A stretch of 64,000 nt of DNA from Cytophagales bacterium (GTDB lineage: Bacteria; Bacteroidota; Bacteroidia; Cytophagales; Cyclobacteriaceae): assembly GCA_017303805.1 (NCBI GenBank), contig JAFLBQ010000002.1:558001-622000 (forward strand). Direction: 5' to 3'. This document shows, piece after piece, positions 1 to 7,837 of the stretch. Each line of letters opens with the position of its first letter. The stretch's first letter is position 1. Under the pieces are notes generated by a model that was not told the DNA's origin, made no database searches, and saw only the letters and a list, made by a program, of their open reading frames with translations. A program made the position numbers and the translations under genes.

Positions 1-1831
1 TCTCACGTTCTGAAGAATGAACACATTTCTCTTCGTATTGTTTTTTGTTAACTGATTTTCCCTTATCAAGATAATGTTGTAGCAGGCGGTGCACCATCAT
101 ATCCGGATACCTGCGAATGGGGGAGGTGAAGTGGGTATAATGATCGAATGCCAACCCAAAGTGCCCTTTGGCATCGGTAGTGTATTTAGCTTTGGCCATG
201 GCGCGCACGGCTAACGACTGCAATACGTTTTGTTCGGGTTTGCCCTCAATGGTATCCATTAATTTGTTGAGCGAACGCGAAATGGAAGCGCTCTCCAATT
301 GTAGTTGATGACCAAACTGTTTGGCGAATCGCGCAAAGTCCTCTACCCGTTCCTGATCTGGTAAATCGTGGGTACGATACACAAAAGTATTTTTCTCTTC
401 ACCCTTTTTCATTTTGAAAACATAGGTAGCAACAGCCCGATTGGCCAGCAACATAAATTCTTCAATCAGCTTGTGTGCATCCTTCCGCACTTTGGGCACT
501 ACCGCCAGGGGTTTCCCTTTTTCGTCCAGCTTAAATTTCACTTCTGTAGTTTCAAAATTTACAGCGCCTTTCTTAAATCTTTCTTTACGCAGAATATGAT
601 GCAGTTGATTTAAAATCTTTAATTCTTCAGCAAATGTACCGGTGCCGGTTTCAATTACTTCCTGTGCTTGTTCGTAAGTAAACCGATGGTTGGAGTGAAT
701 AACGGTGCGCCCAAACCACTCTTTGTAAATTTTTCCTCGCGCATCCATTTCAAATACGGCCGCAAAAGTGAGTTTGTCTTCACGCGGGCGCAAGGAGCAC
801 AGGGCATTTGATAATCGTTCGGGCAACATGGGCACAGTACGATCTACCAGGTAAACCGAGGTGGCGCGATCAAACGCATCTTCGTCAAGCGCGGTGCTCG
901 GCAGAACATAGTGGGTTACATCGGCAATGTGCACTCCAATTTCGTAGTTGCCACTGGGTAGGGTACGAAAAGAAATGGCATCATCAAAGTCTTTGGCGTC
1001 TTCGGGGTCGATGGTAAACGTTACTACCTCGCGGAAGTCCCACCGCTTCTTGATTTCTTCGGCTGTAATGTCTTCGCTTATTTGTTCAGATTCTTTCAGT
1101 ACGTTTTCCGGAAAGCGAAAGGGTAATTCGAACTCGGCCATAATCGAATGAATTTCGGCTTCGTTTTCACCGGTTTTACCCAGGATCTCAATCACCTTCG
1201 CTTCGGGGCTTTTATCACGGTCGGCCCACTTTACTACTTCGAATAAAACCTTGTCGTTGGCTACCGCTCCATTCAGGTTTTCCGGATAGATGAAAAAGTC
1301 CTGATAGATCTTTTTGAAATCGGGCACAACAAAACCAAAATTGCGCGATAGTTCAATTCTACCTACAAACCGGTTACGGGCACGTTTAACAACTGCTAAA
1401 ACTTTGCCTTCAGGATTTTCGCCCTGGCGTTTTTTGAAAACTTCTACTTCAACAGTATCGCCATGGATGGCAGTGGCCAGATCGGTGGATCGGATATAAA
1501 TATCCTTCTTTCCTTCTTCACCAGTGGTTACATATGCAAAGCGGGGATTTACATGATCTACCACTCCGGTAAGCTTGCCGGCTGTGGTAGTGCTTTTAAA
1601 GTGTCCGTTGCTGAGTTGTTCCACGGCACCTTCTTCTACCAGTACATCAAGCAACTTGAACAAATCTTCGATTAACGATTTCTTCTTTAGTCCGAATTTC
1701 CGGATCAGTTGTTCTACACTATATGCTTTTCCATTCGATTCTTCCAGAAACTGAATCAGGGAAGAATACAAGCCGCTGCGCTCTTTCTTATCGCGCCTGG
1801 CTTTCTTTTCTTTAAATTTCTTTTTACTCAT
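1..1831 (-). CDS. rnr: Ribonuclease R, 3' part cut by window edge
   Basis: RNase R is a processive 3'-5' exoribonuclease of the RNB family that degrades structured RNA in the cytoplasm. The reading frame opens with ATG at 1829-1831 (MSKKKFKEKKARRDKK, a basic start), and runs to base 1 without a stop, so about 610 codons are present and the C-terminal end (including the S1 domain) lies outside. Visible are cold-shock-like RNA-binding segments in the first 250 residues and the RNB catalytic signature near residue 270 (IDPEDAKDFDDA, with the metal-binding aspartates), followed by the family segment VHIADVTHYV. A short winged-helix-like N-terminal part precedes them. It lies 53 bases downstream of the exonuclease gene on the same strand and could be cotranscribed with it. 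The family call is firm; the 3' end cannot be judged. Confidence 0.93.
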   Translation of the reverse strand, partial: MSKKKFKEKKARRDKKERSGLYSSLIQFLEESNGKAYSVEQLIRKFGLKKKSLIEDLFKLLDVLVEEGAVEQLSNGHFKSTTTAGKLTGVVDHVNPRFAYVTTGEEGKKDIYIRSTDLATAIHGDTVEVEVFKKRQGENPEGKVLAVVKRARNRFVGRIELSRNFGFVVPDFKKIYQDFFIYPENLNGAVANDKVLFEVVKWADRDKSPEAKVIEILGKTGENEAEIHSIMAEFELPFRFPENVLKESEQISEDITAEEIKKRWDFREVVTFTIDPEDAKDFDDAISFRTLPSGNYEIGVHIADVTHYVLPSTALDEDAFDRATSVYLVDRTVPMLPERLSNALCSLRPREDKLTFAAVFEMDARGKIYKEWFGRTVIHSNHRFTYEQAQEVIETGTGTFAEELKILNQLHHILRKERFKKGAVNFETTEVKFKLDEKGKPLAVVPKVRKDAHKLIEEFMLLANRAVATYVFKMKKGEEKNTFVYRTHDLPDQERVEDFARFAKQFGHQLQLESASISRSLNKLMDTIEGKPEQNVLQSLAVRAMAKAKYTTDAKGHFGLAFDHYTHFTSPIRRYPDMMVHRLLQHYLDKGKSVNKKQYEEKCVHSSERE

Positions 1832-1884
1832 TTTATTATCAGATAGCAAGGAAGCGCTTACGGTAGCAGGTGCTCCTTGCAGAT

Positions 1885-2595
1885 TTATGTATTTACAATC
1901 AGGCTGCTTTCAATAAGCGGCAGTCCTTTCATGCGCAAGTACAATTGAGCAACGGCCACCACATCGCCCACGCAGTATTCTGCAATTTTATTTAAGTCGC
2001 CCTGTTGATGATAAACTGCGCTTACCATAGAACCATCCATTACCCCTTTGCTGGTAGGGATGTCGAAAATGGCAGCAAGTAAATCAAGGGAGGTATAGTG
2101 TTTGTAATCGCCAAATTTCCACATCTCCATCGTGTCGAGGTGATTTACTTCCCACGGCTTTTTGCCGGCTACATTTAGTACCCCCGGCACCGGTACGCCA
2201 TTTACCAACGCTCTGCGACAGATATAGGGAAAATCAAATTCTTTTCCGTTGTGCGCACACAGTTTAGTGGTGGGCCCCATTTTCTCAAGGGTATCTCCAA
2301 AAGCGGCAAGCAATTTCTTTTCAGCGTGATCGGCAAAGTAGCGGGTGCGTAAACCCAGGGTGCCGTTCTGCTCGGTATATTTACCAATGCCGATAACAAT
2401 AATTTTACCGAACTCAGCATAAATGCCGGCCCGATCCTGAAACAAATCGCCATCGGTTTGGGTCTCTTCGCGTTTAAAGAAGTTTGCTTTGCGGGCCCAT
2501 TGCATTTTAAGCCGATCGCTCAATTGGGCATAGCGATCAACTATCCGAACGGTTTCAATATCAAGAAAAAGAATGTCTTTAAGGTCAGGGTGCAT
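1885..2595 (-). CDS. Predicted 3'-5' exonuclease (DNA polymerase B exonuclease-like)
   Basis: A 236-residue DnaQ/RNase H-fold protein that probably removes nucleotides from DNA or RNA 3' ends. All three exonuclease motifs can be read: Exo I FLDIET near residue 10 (DxE), Exo II AHNGKEFDFPYI near residue 114, and Exo III YCVGDVVAVAQL near residue 207. This arrangement matches the stand-alone PolB-like exonuclease family common in Bacteroidota; no polymerase domain is attached. A TACCTTTG element at 2604-2611 sits 8 bases before the ATG, so the transcript may be nearly leaderless. The substrate cannot be told from sequence. Confidence 0.85.
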   Translation of the reverse strand: MHPDLKDILFLDIETVRIVDRYAQLSDRLKMQWARKANFFKREETQTDGDLFQDRAGIYAEFGKIIVIGIGKYTEQNGTLGLRTRYFADHAEKKLLAAFGDTLEKMGPTTKLCAHNGKEFDFPYICRRALVNGVPVPGVLNVAGKKPWEVNHLDTMEMWKFGDYKHYTSLDLLAAIFDIPTSKGVMDGSMVSAVYHQQGDLNKIAEYCVGDVVAVAQLYLRMKGLPLIESSLIVNT

Positions 2596-2603
2596 AATCC
2601 TAT

Positions 2604-2611
2604 CAAAGGTA
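2604..2611 (-). promoter_or_regulatory. -7 promoter element TACCTTTG
   Basis: Read on the minus strand, TACCTTTG matches the Bacteroidota -7 consensus TAnnTTTG. It ends 8 bases before the ATG of the exonuclease gene at 2595, which would put the transcript start at or next to the start codon. No clear TTTG -33 partner is seen. Confidence 0.45.
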
Positions 2612-2619
2612 CTGATAGT

Positions 2620-3495
2620 TTATAACTTAAGAAGTTTATAGTTTTTGTATTCGCCAATGCGGTAGCCGATGATTTTACTAAGAAACCGCTTTACTTTTTC
2701 CTTAAAAGAATACTTATTCTTGCTCAAGTCATGATCAAATTTCCAGTTTTTCTTATTGATTCTATCTGCCATTACCCGTGGGTGAGTTTCGCGAAAAATT
2801 TGAAGAGAGTCCACTTCTGAGTAATCAAATTCATTTGCTTTGAATCTAGTTGTTAACAGTTCATCATTTATGTAGTATTTGCTCCATTCTTTTCGCTTGG
2901 CCTGCATAGTTTGTGGATCCTTCACCCAGCCATAATGATAAATCACTGCATCAATCAGCACTACGTTAAGTTTGCGGTTGGGCTTTATTCTAAACCCCTG
3001 CGCATCCCGATACGAAAAAACGGAAGGGGAGTATCGAACTACCCGGATTTCTCTTCGATACCAACGCCAGGATTCTCCATAATAGTCGTACGATCCATAA
3101 AAGTGTTTATAGCTAAATAGCAATCCTTCAACTTTTTTATTGTTGAGATGTTGTTGCATTGCTTGTTTAACAATGTCATAATATTTTTCGTGTAACACCT
3201 CATCTGCCTGGATATAAAAGCACCAATTTGTGGTTGGCGAAATGGCAGAAAACGCCTTATCTGTTTCGAGGGCAAGTGCTCTTCCACCGGTTCGAATGCT
3301 ATCGTCCCAAATAGTTTCAATTACTCGGATTTTAGGAGAAGGAATCGATTTGATTAATTCCAATGTGTTGTCCTCAGAATTTCCTACGGCTACAATAAAC
3401 TCATCACAAAGAGGAAGAACAGAGGTGATAGCCTCTACAATTGGGTAGTCGTATTTAACAACATTTCTGGCAATAGTAAATCCGGTTACTTTCAT
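2620..3495 (-). CDS. Glycosyltransferase family 2 protein
   Basis: A 291-residue GT-A fold enzyme that probably moves a sugar from a nucleotide sugar to a surface glycan acceptor. The N-terminal GT2 pattern is clear (GFTIARNVVKYDYP, then FIVAVGNSEDNTLELI near residue 35), and the DxD-like metal site is FYIQADEVLHE near residue 97. The C-terminal third is rich in Lys and aromatic residues and has no membrane segment, so it is a soluble or peripheral enzyme. It starts 12 bases after the 134-residue gene upstream and ends 24 bases before the exonuclease, so it is probably part of a lipB-led transcript. Donor and acceptor are unknown. Confidence 0.85.
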   Translation of the reverse strand: MKVTGFTIARNVVKYDYPIVEAITSVLPLCDEFIVAVGNSEDNTLELIKSIPSPKIRVIETIWDDSIRTGGRALALETDKAFSAISPTTNWCFYIQADEVLHEKYYDIVKQAMQQHLNNKKVEGLLFSYKHFYGSYDYYGESWRWYRREIRVVRYSPSVFSYRDAQGFRIKPNRKLNVVLIDAVIYHYGWVKDPQTMQAKRKEWSKYYINDELLTTRFKANEFDYSEVDSLQIFRETHPRVMADRINKKNWKFDHDLSKNKYSFKEKVKRFLSKIIGYRIGEYKNYKLLKL

Positions 3496-3507
3496 CAGGG
3501 GATTAAG

Positions 3508-3912
3508 TCAGGAGTGAAGTATGCCTTGTAGGTTTATTTCTTTAATGTATGTTACATTCTCTTCGCAAACCGAATCGGGCACAAAGACAAACCGTTTATC
3601 GTAAATCTGGCTGCCTATATAGTAACTCACCCAATATTCGTTAGTAAGATGAAAGAGTTTTTCATCGATCGGTTCAATCATTACTGCGGTATGGGCGGGT
3701 ACAGTTTCCAAAAAATGACGCAAGGTGGAGGTGCGTTGTGGTTCCCCTTGCTTTTCGCCATACCCGCTGCTGGCAACCAGGGTATTTTCAATCGCAAATG
3801 TGTTGTTATTTATCAGGTACACTTTCCACTCGACCTGGTTTAGAATGTTTTGTTCTCGTGCTATGGCCAGGGTTACATGTTTTACTTCCGGTATCTCAAT
3901 ATCCTTTTTCAT
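3508..3912 (-). CDS. Conserved hypothetical protein, 134 aa
   Basis: I do not recognise a family. The product is soluble, with no signal peptide or membrane segment, and looks like a small mixed alpha/beta protein: LAIAREQNILNQVEWKVYLIN near the start, SSGYGEKQGEPQRTSTLRHF in the middle and RFVFVPDSVCEENVTYI near the end. The last part before the C-terminus contains the only two regions that look like packed beta strands (YWVSYYIGSQIYDKRFVFVP). It lies 18 bases after lipB and 12 bases before the glycosyltransferase, so it is probably expressed with them. Coding is supported by the tight fit in the operon and normal composition. Confidence 0.7.
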   Translation of the reverse strand: MKKDIEIPEVKHVTLAIAREQNILNQVEWKVYLINNNTFAIENTLVASSGYGEKQGEPQRTSTLRHFLETVPAHTAVMIEPIDEKLFHLTNEYWVSYYIGSQIYDKRFVFVPDSVCEENVTYIKEINLQGILHS

Positions 3913-3930
3913 TTTTAATCTTACAGACTT

Positions 3931-4644
3931 CTAGTAAAAAATCTCCATTTCGAAGTTGGTTATCAACTTCTCTTTCAAAACACGTTTAACCAGTTCAAAA
4001 TCCTGTGCGGTGCCTAACTCTTTTTCCATCGAAGTAACTGCCTTATCCGCAATGCCACACGGTACAATATGGGCAAAGTAATCAAGATTTACGTTTACGT
4101 TAAAGGCCAGGCCGTGCATGGTTACCCAGCGGCTGGTTTTTACCCCCAACGCGCATATCTTGCGTGCAAGTGTTGTGTGGTTATTATCAAGCCACACTCC
4201 GGTAAGGCCACTTATTCTTCCGGCTTTAATTTCAAAATCCTGTAGAGTCTGAATTACCGCTTCCTCCAACAAACGCATGTAGCGGTGGATATCGGTAAAG
4301 AAATTCTCAAGGTCTAGTACCGGATAGACTACAAGCTGGCCGGGGCCGTGGTAGGTAATGTCGCCCCCGCGATTGATGTGGTAGTAAGAAGCACCAATAG
4401 TATGCAGCGCTTCTTTTTTAAAAAGTAAATTTTGTTCTTCTCCGCTTTTGCCTAGTGTATATACGTGTGGATGTTCGCAGAAAAGTAAGTAGTTCGTTGT
4501 TGACAGTTGTTCGGTAGTGGTGCGATTGGCAGTTTTTACCTCCAGTATAGATTGAAACAACGAGGTTTGATAATCCCAGGCTTGTTGATAATCCATTAAG
4601 CCGAGATCGATAAACCTGGTTTTTTTGTTGAGTACTTTGTTCAA
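3931..4644 (-). CDS. lipB: Octanoyl-[acyl carrier protein]:protein N-octanoyltransferase LipB
   Basis: LipB moves octanoate from acyl carrier protein to the lipoyl domains of 2-oxoacid dehydrogenases and the glycine cleavage H protein, the first step of lipoate synthesis. The signature NRGGDITYHGPGQLVVYPV is at residues 91-109. The catalytic pair is Lys162 (KICALG) and Cys196 (VPCGI); their spacing of 34 equals that of E. coli LipB. The start appears to be TTG at 4642-4644: no ATG or GTG exists in frame between the upstream stop and the conserved FIDLGLMDYQQAW segment. The gene begins where the DUF5615 relic ends (4-base overlap), so the rearrangement that made the relic lies directly upstream and lipB may use the relic's old promoter. 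Confidence 0.93.
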   Translation of the reverse strand: MNKVLNKKTRFIDLGLMDYQQAWDYQTSLFQSILEVKTANRTTTEQLSTTNYLLFCEHPHVYTLGKSGEEQNLLFKKEALHTIGASYYHINRGGDITYHGPGQLVVYPVLDLENFFTDIHRYMRLLEEAVIQTLQDFEIKAGRISGLTGVWLDNNHTTLARKICALGVKTSRWVTMHGLAFNVNVNLDYFAHIVPCGIADKAVTSMEKELGTAQDFELVKRVLKEKLITNFEMEIFY

Positions 4645-4877
4645 AATTTGGGTTGAGGAGTAAAGTGTTCTTCAGCAACAGTTATTGATCTATTGAAGTT
4701 CAATTCACTATTGTTTAGTAATTCTATTACACGTTGGTCGGACATGGTTGGCGTAAAAAACTGCAGTCTAAAAAACAAGATGCTACTTTCAGGGATTAAT
4801 CCTTCCATAAAAATTAATTGACCGAAATCACGATCAAAGGTAGGGATCAACCGATTTTCATGATTTGCAAGCAGAAT
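4641..4877 (-). pseudogene. DUF5615 (PIN-like) toxin relic, C-terminal part
   Basis: In frame from about 4877 the sequence reads ILLANHENRLIPTFDRDFGQ and then LIFMEGLIPESSILFFRL, which is the typical second half of DUF5615 PIN-like proteins (a DRDFG acidic motif followed by a strand ending in LLRL or FFRL). The first half, with the N-terminal catalytic aspartates and a start codon, is missing; a TAG stop lies just upstream in this frame. The C-terminus runs into the lipB start. It is best read as the remains of a toxin whose front was removed by the deletion that also cut the DUF433 partner. Confidence 0.65.
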
Positions 4878-4930
4878 TATTTCCCAGCAAGACTATTCTT
4901 ATCCGAGGTAATTCGTTCGCGCCAATTCAT
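4877..4930 (-). pseudogene. DUF433 antitoxin relic, first 17 codons
   Basis: ATG at 4930 opens a 17-residue peptide, MNWRERITSDKNSLAGK, then TAA. This is the standard opening of DUF433 antitoxin-like proteins, which normally continue with a KPVIKGTR-type segment that is absent here. DUF433 genes usually sit directly before DUF5615 genes, and a DUF5615 tail follows here within a few bases in another frame. An internal deletion joining the front of DUF433 to the back of DUF5615 explains both pieces. Confidence 0.6.
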
Positions 4931-4934
4931 GCAA

Positions 4935-4942
4935 CAAAGGTA
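4935..4942 (-). promoter_or_regulatory. -7 promoter element TACCTTTG before the DUF433 relic
   Basis: TACCTTTG on the minus strand matches TAnnTTTG and ends 4 bases before the ATG of the DUF433 relic. It is probably the original promoter of the toxin-antitoxin pair and may now drive lipB, whose start lies about 290 bases downstream. Confidence 0.4.
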
Positions 4943-4965
4943 ATAAAATCACGGGCAACCGCGAC

Positions 4966-5964
4966 TTACTTCACCTTCCCTAACTCTTCCTTCACATGCT
5001 CAATTACCTCCAGTGGCCCAGCCTCTACTCCGTTTTCCTTTGCGAGGTAGAATGAAATCCAATCGGTAAGGTGTATCAGGTAAAAATATTGTTCCAGCAA
5101 CGAAGCGCCCTCGGCCACAATATCAATAATGGTATTTGATCTTTTCTCAAAAACGGGGCGGCAAATCTCCATGCGCTTTTCTACCCGCTGGTGGTCATGG
5201 TCGCTATACAAATAGATTACCTGCGCTTGTTGCAGCACGGCTTCCGGAAATTGCCAGCCTGCAATTTCGTTGTGGTTCATTTCCGGAAAGGTATTGATGT
5301 GCGCCAACTGCCTGGCGTTTTCGTTTATCTGGTTTTGAAACCGAAGTGCCATGGCCTTCAGTCGCTCATCACAATAAATAACCGGAAGCTTACCTTTTAA
5401 TTTTTTAGCAATTAATTCGGCTTCTGATTGAATCGCCTTTTCGCACCGGTTCAAATGCTCAATGGCGTTTTCGGTTTCCTTCATAAATGCGGCCCCTATC
5501 AGGTTGGTGTGGTAGAGGGCATTCAACAACGAAATCATTAAATAGCCGAGGTTGCCCCGGGGGTTTTTTGATTCGCCCGGTATTTGAATCCAATACAAAT
5601 TATATTCTTTGGCTAACTCCAGAAGTTTTCCGCCCGAGGTAATGCAAATGATATGGGCGCGCTTCAACATGGCTTTGTTAACGGCTGCCAGTGTTTCTTC
5701 TGTATCGCCACTGTAGCTGCAGGCAATAAATAATGTGTGCGGACTAACAAACTGCGGAATGTTATAGCCTTTGCTTACGGTAATAGGAATGGGCACCCGG
5801 CCAAACGTAAGTGATTGCACCAGGTTGGCACCAATACCCGATGCCCCCATGCCGGTAAGATGAATGTTGCGGATATCGCTGCCAGGCCGCACCAGATCAA
5901 CTGCTTGCCCAATTTTTAAGGCGTGAGCCAGTTGCAACGTAAATCCTTCTATTAATTTTTTCAT
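4966..5964 (-). CDS. Bifunctional phosphoglucose/phosphomannose isomerase
   Basis: This 332-residue SIS-domain protein interconverts glucose-6-phosphate or mannose-6-phosphate with fructose-6-phosphate in the cytoplasm. The SIS phosphosugar site is seen near residue 37 (LTGMGASGIGANLV) and again as CSYSGDTEETL near residue 80. The C-terminal isomerase domain carries the family signature FPEMNHNEIAGW near residue 227. The length fits the archaeal/bacterial bifunctional family, not the 550-residue classic Pgi. A TACCTTTG element at 5984-5991 gives a leader of about 13 bases. The gene is divergent from the VOC gene. Confidence 0.88.
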   Translation of the reverse strand: MKKLIEGFTLQLAHALKIGQAVDLVRPGSDIRNIHLTGMGASGIGANLVQSLTFGRVPIPITVSKGYNIPQFVSPHTLFIACSYSGDTEETLAAVNKAMLKRAHIICITSGGKLLELAKEYNLYWIQIPGESKNPRGNLGYLMISLLNALYHTNLIGAAFMKETENAIEHLNRCEKAIQSEAELIAKKLKGKLPVIYCDERLKAMALRFQNQINENARQLAHINTFPEMNHNEIAGWQFPEAVLQQAQVIYLYSDHDHQRVEKRMEICRPVFEKRSNTIIDIVAEGASLLEQYFYLIHLTDWISFYLAKENGVEAGPLEVIEHVKEELGKVK

Positions 5965-5983
5965 TCTTTCCGTACCTTAACCT

Positions 5984-5991
5984 CAAAGGTA
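5984..5991 (-). promoter_or_regulatory. -7 promoter element TACCTTTG
   Basis: On the minus strand TACCTTTG matches the Bacteroidota -7 consensus and lies 19 bases before the ATG of the isomerase gene. A weak TTTC sits about 20 bases further upstream in place of the -33 TTTG. Confidence 0.4.
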
Positions 5992-6053
5992 AGTAGATTC
6001 CATCGAGCGATGAAATGCCGGGTGTATTTACACAGAGTTTAACACAACCCATT

Positions 6054-6497
6054 ATGATAAAGTTTATTGGAGCATTGGTACTGCTAGCAAGCGCGGTTGG
6101 GGCAGTTGCGCAACCACAGGTTCGGCTTAACCACATAGCGTTGCATGTTCAAAATTTAAAAGCCAGTCGAAATTTTTACGAGAAAATTATCGGACTGGAC
6201 ACGATTCCCGAGCCATTTCACGATGGGAAGCACACGTGGTTTGAGGTTGGCCCTAAAAGTCATTTACACCTGATTGAAGGAGCGCAGGCAAAAGTAACCC
6301 TGAGCAAGGACATTCATCTTTGCTTTAGCGTTTTGTCTGTTGATGCATTTGTGGAAAAATTGAAACGTAATAACATAGCATTTGAAGACTGGGGTGGTAG
6401 CAAGAGCACCATTACCAGAAGAGTAGATGGGGTAAAACAAATTTATTTTAAAGATCCGGACGGGTATTGGATTGAAATTAACGATGCGCGCGAATAA
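6054..6497 (+). CDS. Secreted VOC-superfamily (glyoxalase-like) protein
   Basis: A 147-residue protein with two beta-alpha-beta-beta-beta units of the vicinal oxygen chelate fold. ATG at 6054 is preferred because it opens a clean signal peptide (MIKFIGALVLLASAVGAVAQ), while the more upstream ATG adds an unlikely extension. Likely metal ligands are His in RLNHIALHV, His in HLHLIEG and Glu in YWIEIND at the end; KDPDGYWIEI is the usual final strand. The family includes glyoxalase I, dioxygenases and resistance proteins; the substrate is unknown and export to the periplasm is unusual for glyoxalase. YraN follows 9 bases later on the same strand. Confidence 0.8.
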   Translation: MIKFIGALVLLASAVGAVAQPQVRLNHIALHVQNLKASRNFYEKIIGLDTIPEPFHDGKHTWFEVGPKSHLHLIEGAQAKVTLSKDIHLCFSVLSVDAFVEKLKRNNIAFEDWGGSKSTITRRVDGVKQIYFKDPDGYWIEINDARE

Positions 6498-6506
6498 CCC
6501 ACTGCC

Positions 6507-6860
6507 ATGAGCGATAAAATTCAAAAGGGTAAAGAGGCTGAAGACCTGGCAGCCGCTTTTTTAGTAAAACAAGGCTACGAAATAGTGCAACGCAACTATC
6601 GCTATAAGCGATCGGAAATTGATTTGATTGTACGCAAAGCCGGCTGGCTGATTTTTGTTGAAGTAAAAATGCGTAGCAGCGTTGCCTTTGGTTACCCCGA
6701 AGAGTTTGTGGATTATCAGAAAGCAAAAAACATTGTAACTGGTGCCGAACAATATACCTATGATAACAAGTACAACGGAAACGTAAGGTACGATGTGGTT
6801 GCCATTACCATACGCAACGGCACTCCCGACATCCGGCATTTCGAAGACGCCTTTTACTGA
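6507..6860 (+). CDS. YraN family (UPF0102) nuclease-like protein
   Basis: A 117-residue protein of the YraN family, with the fold of Holliday-junction-type PD-(D/E)xK nucleases. Visible are GKEAEDLAAAFLVKQGYEIV, the catalytic-type pair SEIDLIV and LIFVEVKMRS (D, then ExK), and the closing VRYDVVAI. Family members are thought to act in DNA processing but the reaction is not settled. It starts 9 bases after the VOC gene, so the two are probably cotranscribed, without an obvious functional link. Confidence 0.88.
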   Translation: MSDKIQKGKEAEDLAAAFLVKQGYEIVQRNYRYKRSEIDLIVRKAGWLIFVEVKMRSSVAFGYPEEFVDYQKAKNIVTGAEQYTYDNKYNGNVRYDVVAITIRNGTPDIRHFEDAFY

Positions 6861-6921
6861 TACCAGATGGATAGGGATTTGAATACCTCAATCAATTGCC
6901 ACTGCCGACAAGCTGATCGCT

Positions 6922-7737
6922 TTACTTCGAGTAAATCTCTTTACCCTTTTCGTCCCATTCTTTACGCACAAATGGACGGCTTTCTTTCTCGTAAGGTTCT
7001 TTTGGGTAGGTAATAATCCGCTTGCGTTTGCCGCTCGGGTAATTTTCAATCCAATCGTTTACCCGTTCGCCAAAGTGATATTCGCCTTGCACCGCTATCT
7101 GGCCGTTTTCGTGAAAGAAATAGTAGTAGCCTTCCTTTTCACCGTACTCAATCGGAGTAATCTCTTTTAGTTTTTTTCTTTCGTTGGGGTCGTAGTAGGT
7201 TACCAACGATTCTTTCGGCCAGCCTTTATAATATTTCTCTTTGTCTTCTACCAGGTTTTGCCGGTTGTAGCGCATCCACCGCGCATGTTTGGTGCCTTTA
7301 AAAAAAATTCCTTCTTCTATAACATCATCGCCTTGCAACTTTTTATAAGGGCCGTGGGCCAGAACCCCCTTTTTAACATCAAAAGCTGCCAGGCTGGTTT
7401 TACGTAACTCTTTGCGGGTAAAATCATACCAATACACATCGCGCGCAAAGCCCGTTGGCACATCTGGTTTTTTTAGAACATAGAATAACTCTACCACCGT
7501 TTTGTCGCCAAAGCCTTTGCGGGTAAACGCTTTTTTGGTTTTAATACCATAAAAGGTTTTGCGTTTGGGTTTCTTCTTTTTGGTGGGAATGGGTTCATCA
7601 TTCTGATCCAACTCTAAAAGAGTAAAAGGCTTATCGGTATCAAAAGTAAACTGACCTTCCTGCGTATTCGGCTGCCGCTGTGCAAACACTGCACCGCCCA
7701 TTGCTATGGCGGCTATAAATAAAAAACTTCGTTTCAT
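6922..7737 (-). CDS. Secreted MORN/YwqK-repeat protein
   Basis: A 271-residue exported protein. The signal peptide is MKRSFLFIAAIAMGGAVFAQ. A Lys-rich stretch near residue 55 (PTKKKKPKRKTFYG) is followed by repeats of the MORN/YwqK type: FFKGTKHARWMRYN, YYKGWPKESLVTYYD, EKEGYYYFFHENGQ and FGERVNDWIENYPSGK, from about residue 145 to 245. Such repeats are common in Bacteroidota surface proteins and in YwqK-like antitoxins; no toxin neighbour is seen here, so a structural or envelope role is more likely. It stands alone between YraN (convergent) and htpG. Confidence 0.75.
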   Translation of the reverse strand: MKRSFLFIAAIAMGGAVFAQRQPNTQEGQFTFDTDKPFTLLELDQNDEPIPTKKKKPKRKTFYGIKTKKAFTRKGFGDKTVVELFYVLKKPDVPTGFARDVYWYDFTRKELRKTSLAAFDVKKGVLAHGPYKKLQGDDVIEEGIFFKGTKHARWMRYNRQNLVEDKEKYYKGWPKESLVTYYDPNERKKLKEITPIEYGEKEGYYYFFHENGQIAVQGEYHFGERVNDWIENYPSGKRKRIITYPKEPYEKESRPFVRKEWDEKGKEIYSK

Positions 7738-7837
7738 CGGATTGATAAAACGAAGTTAGGAAAATTTTATTTTATGGATTAACGGTTAGCGCGCTTAACT
7801 TTCATTTAATGAGGCGTTCTTCCTTCTTTTAAAACAC

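Noticed and set aside
4418-4678. 86-codon minus-strand frame at the start of lipB
   Set aside because: It overlaps the lipB start in another frame and reads as a random basic sequence; LipB motifs fix the true frame.
6922-7737. YwqK-like antitoxin call for the MORN protein
   Set aside because: The repeats fit, but the signal peptide and the lack of a toxin neighbour make an envelope role more likely.
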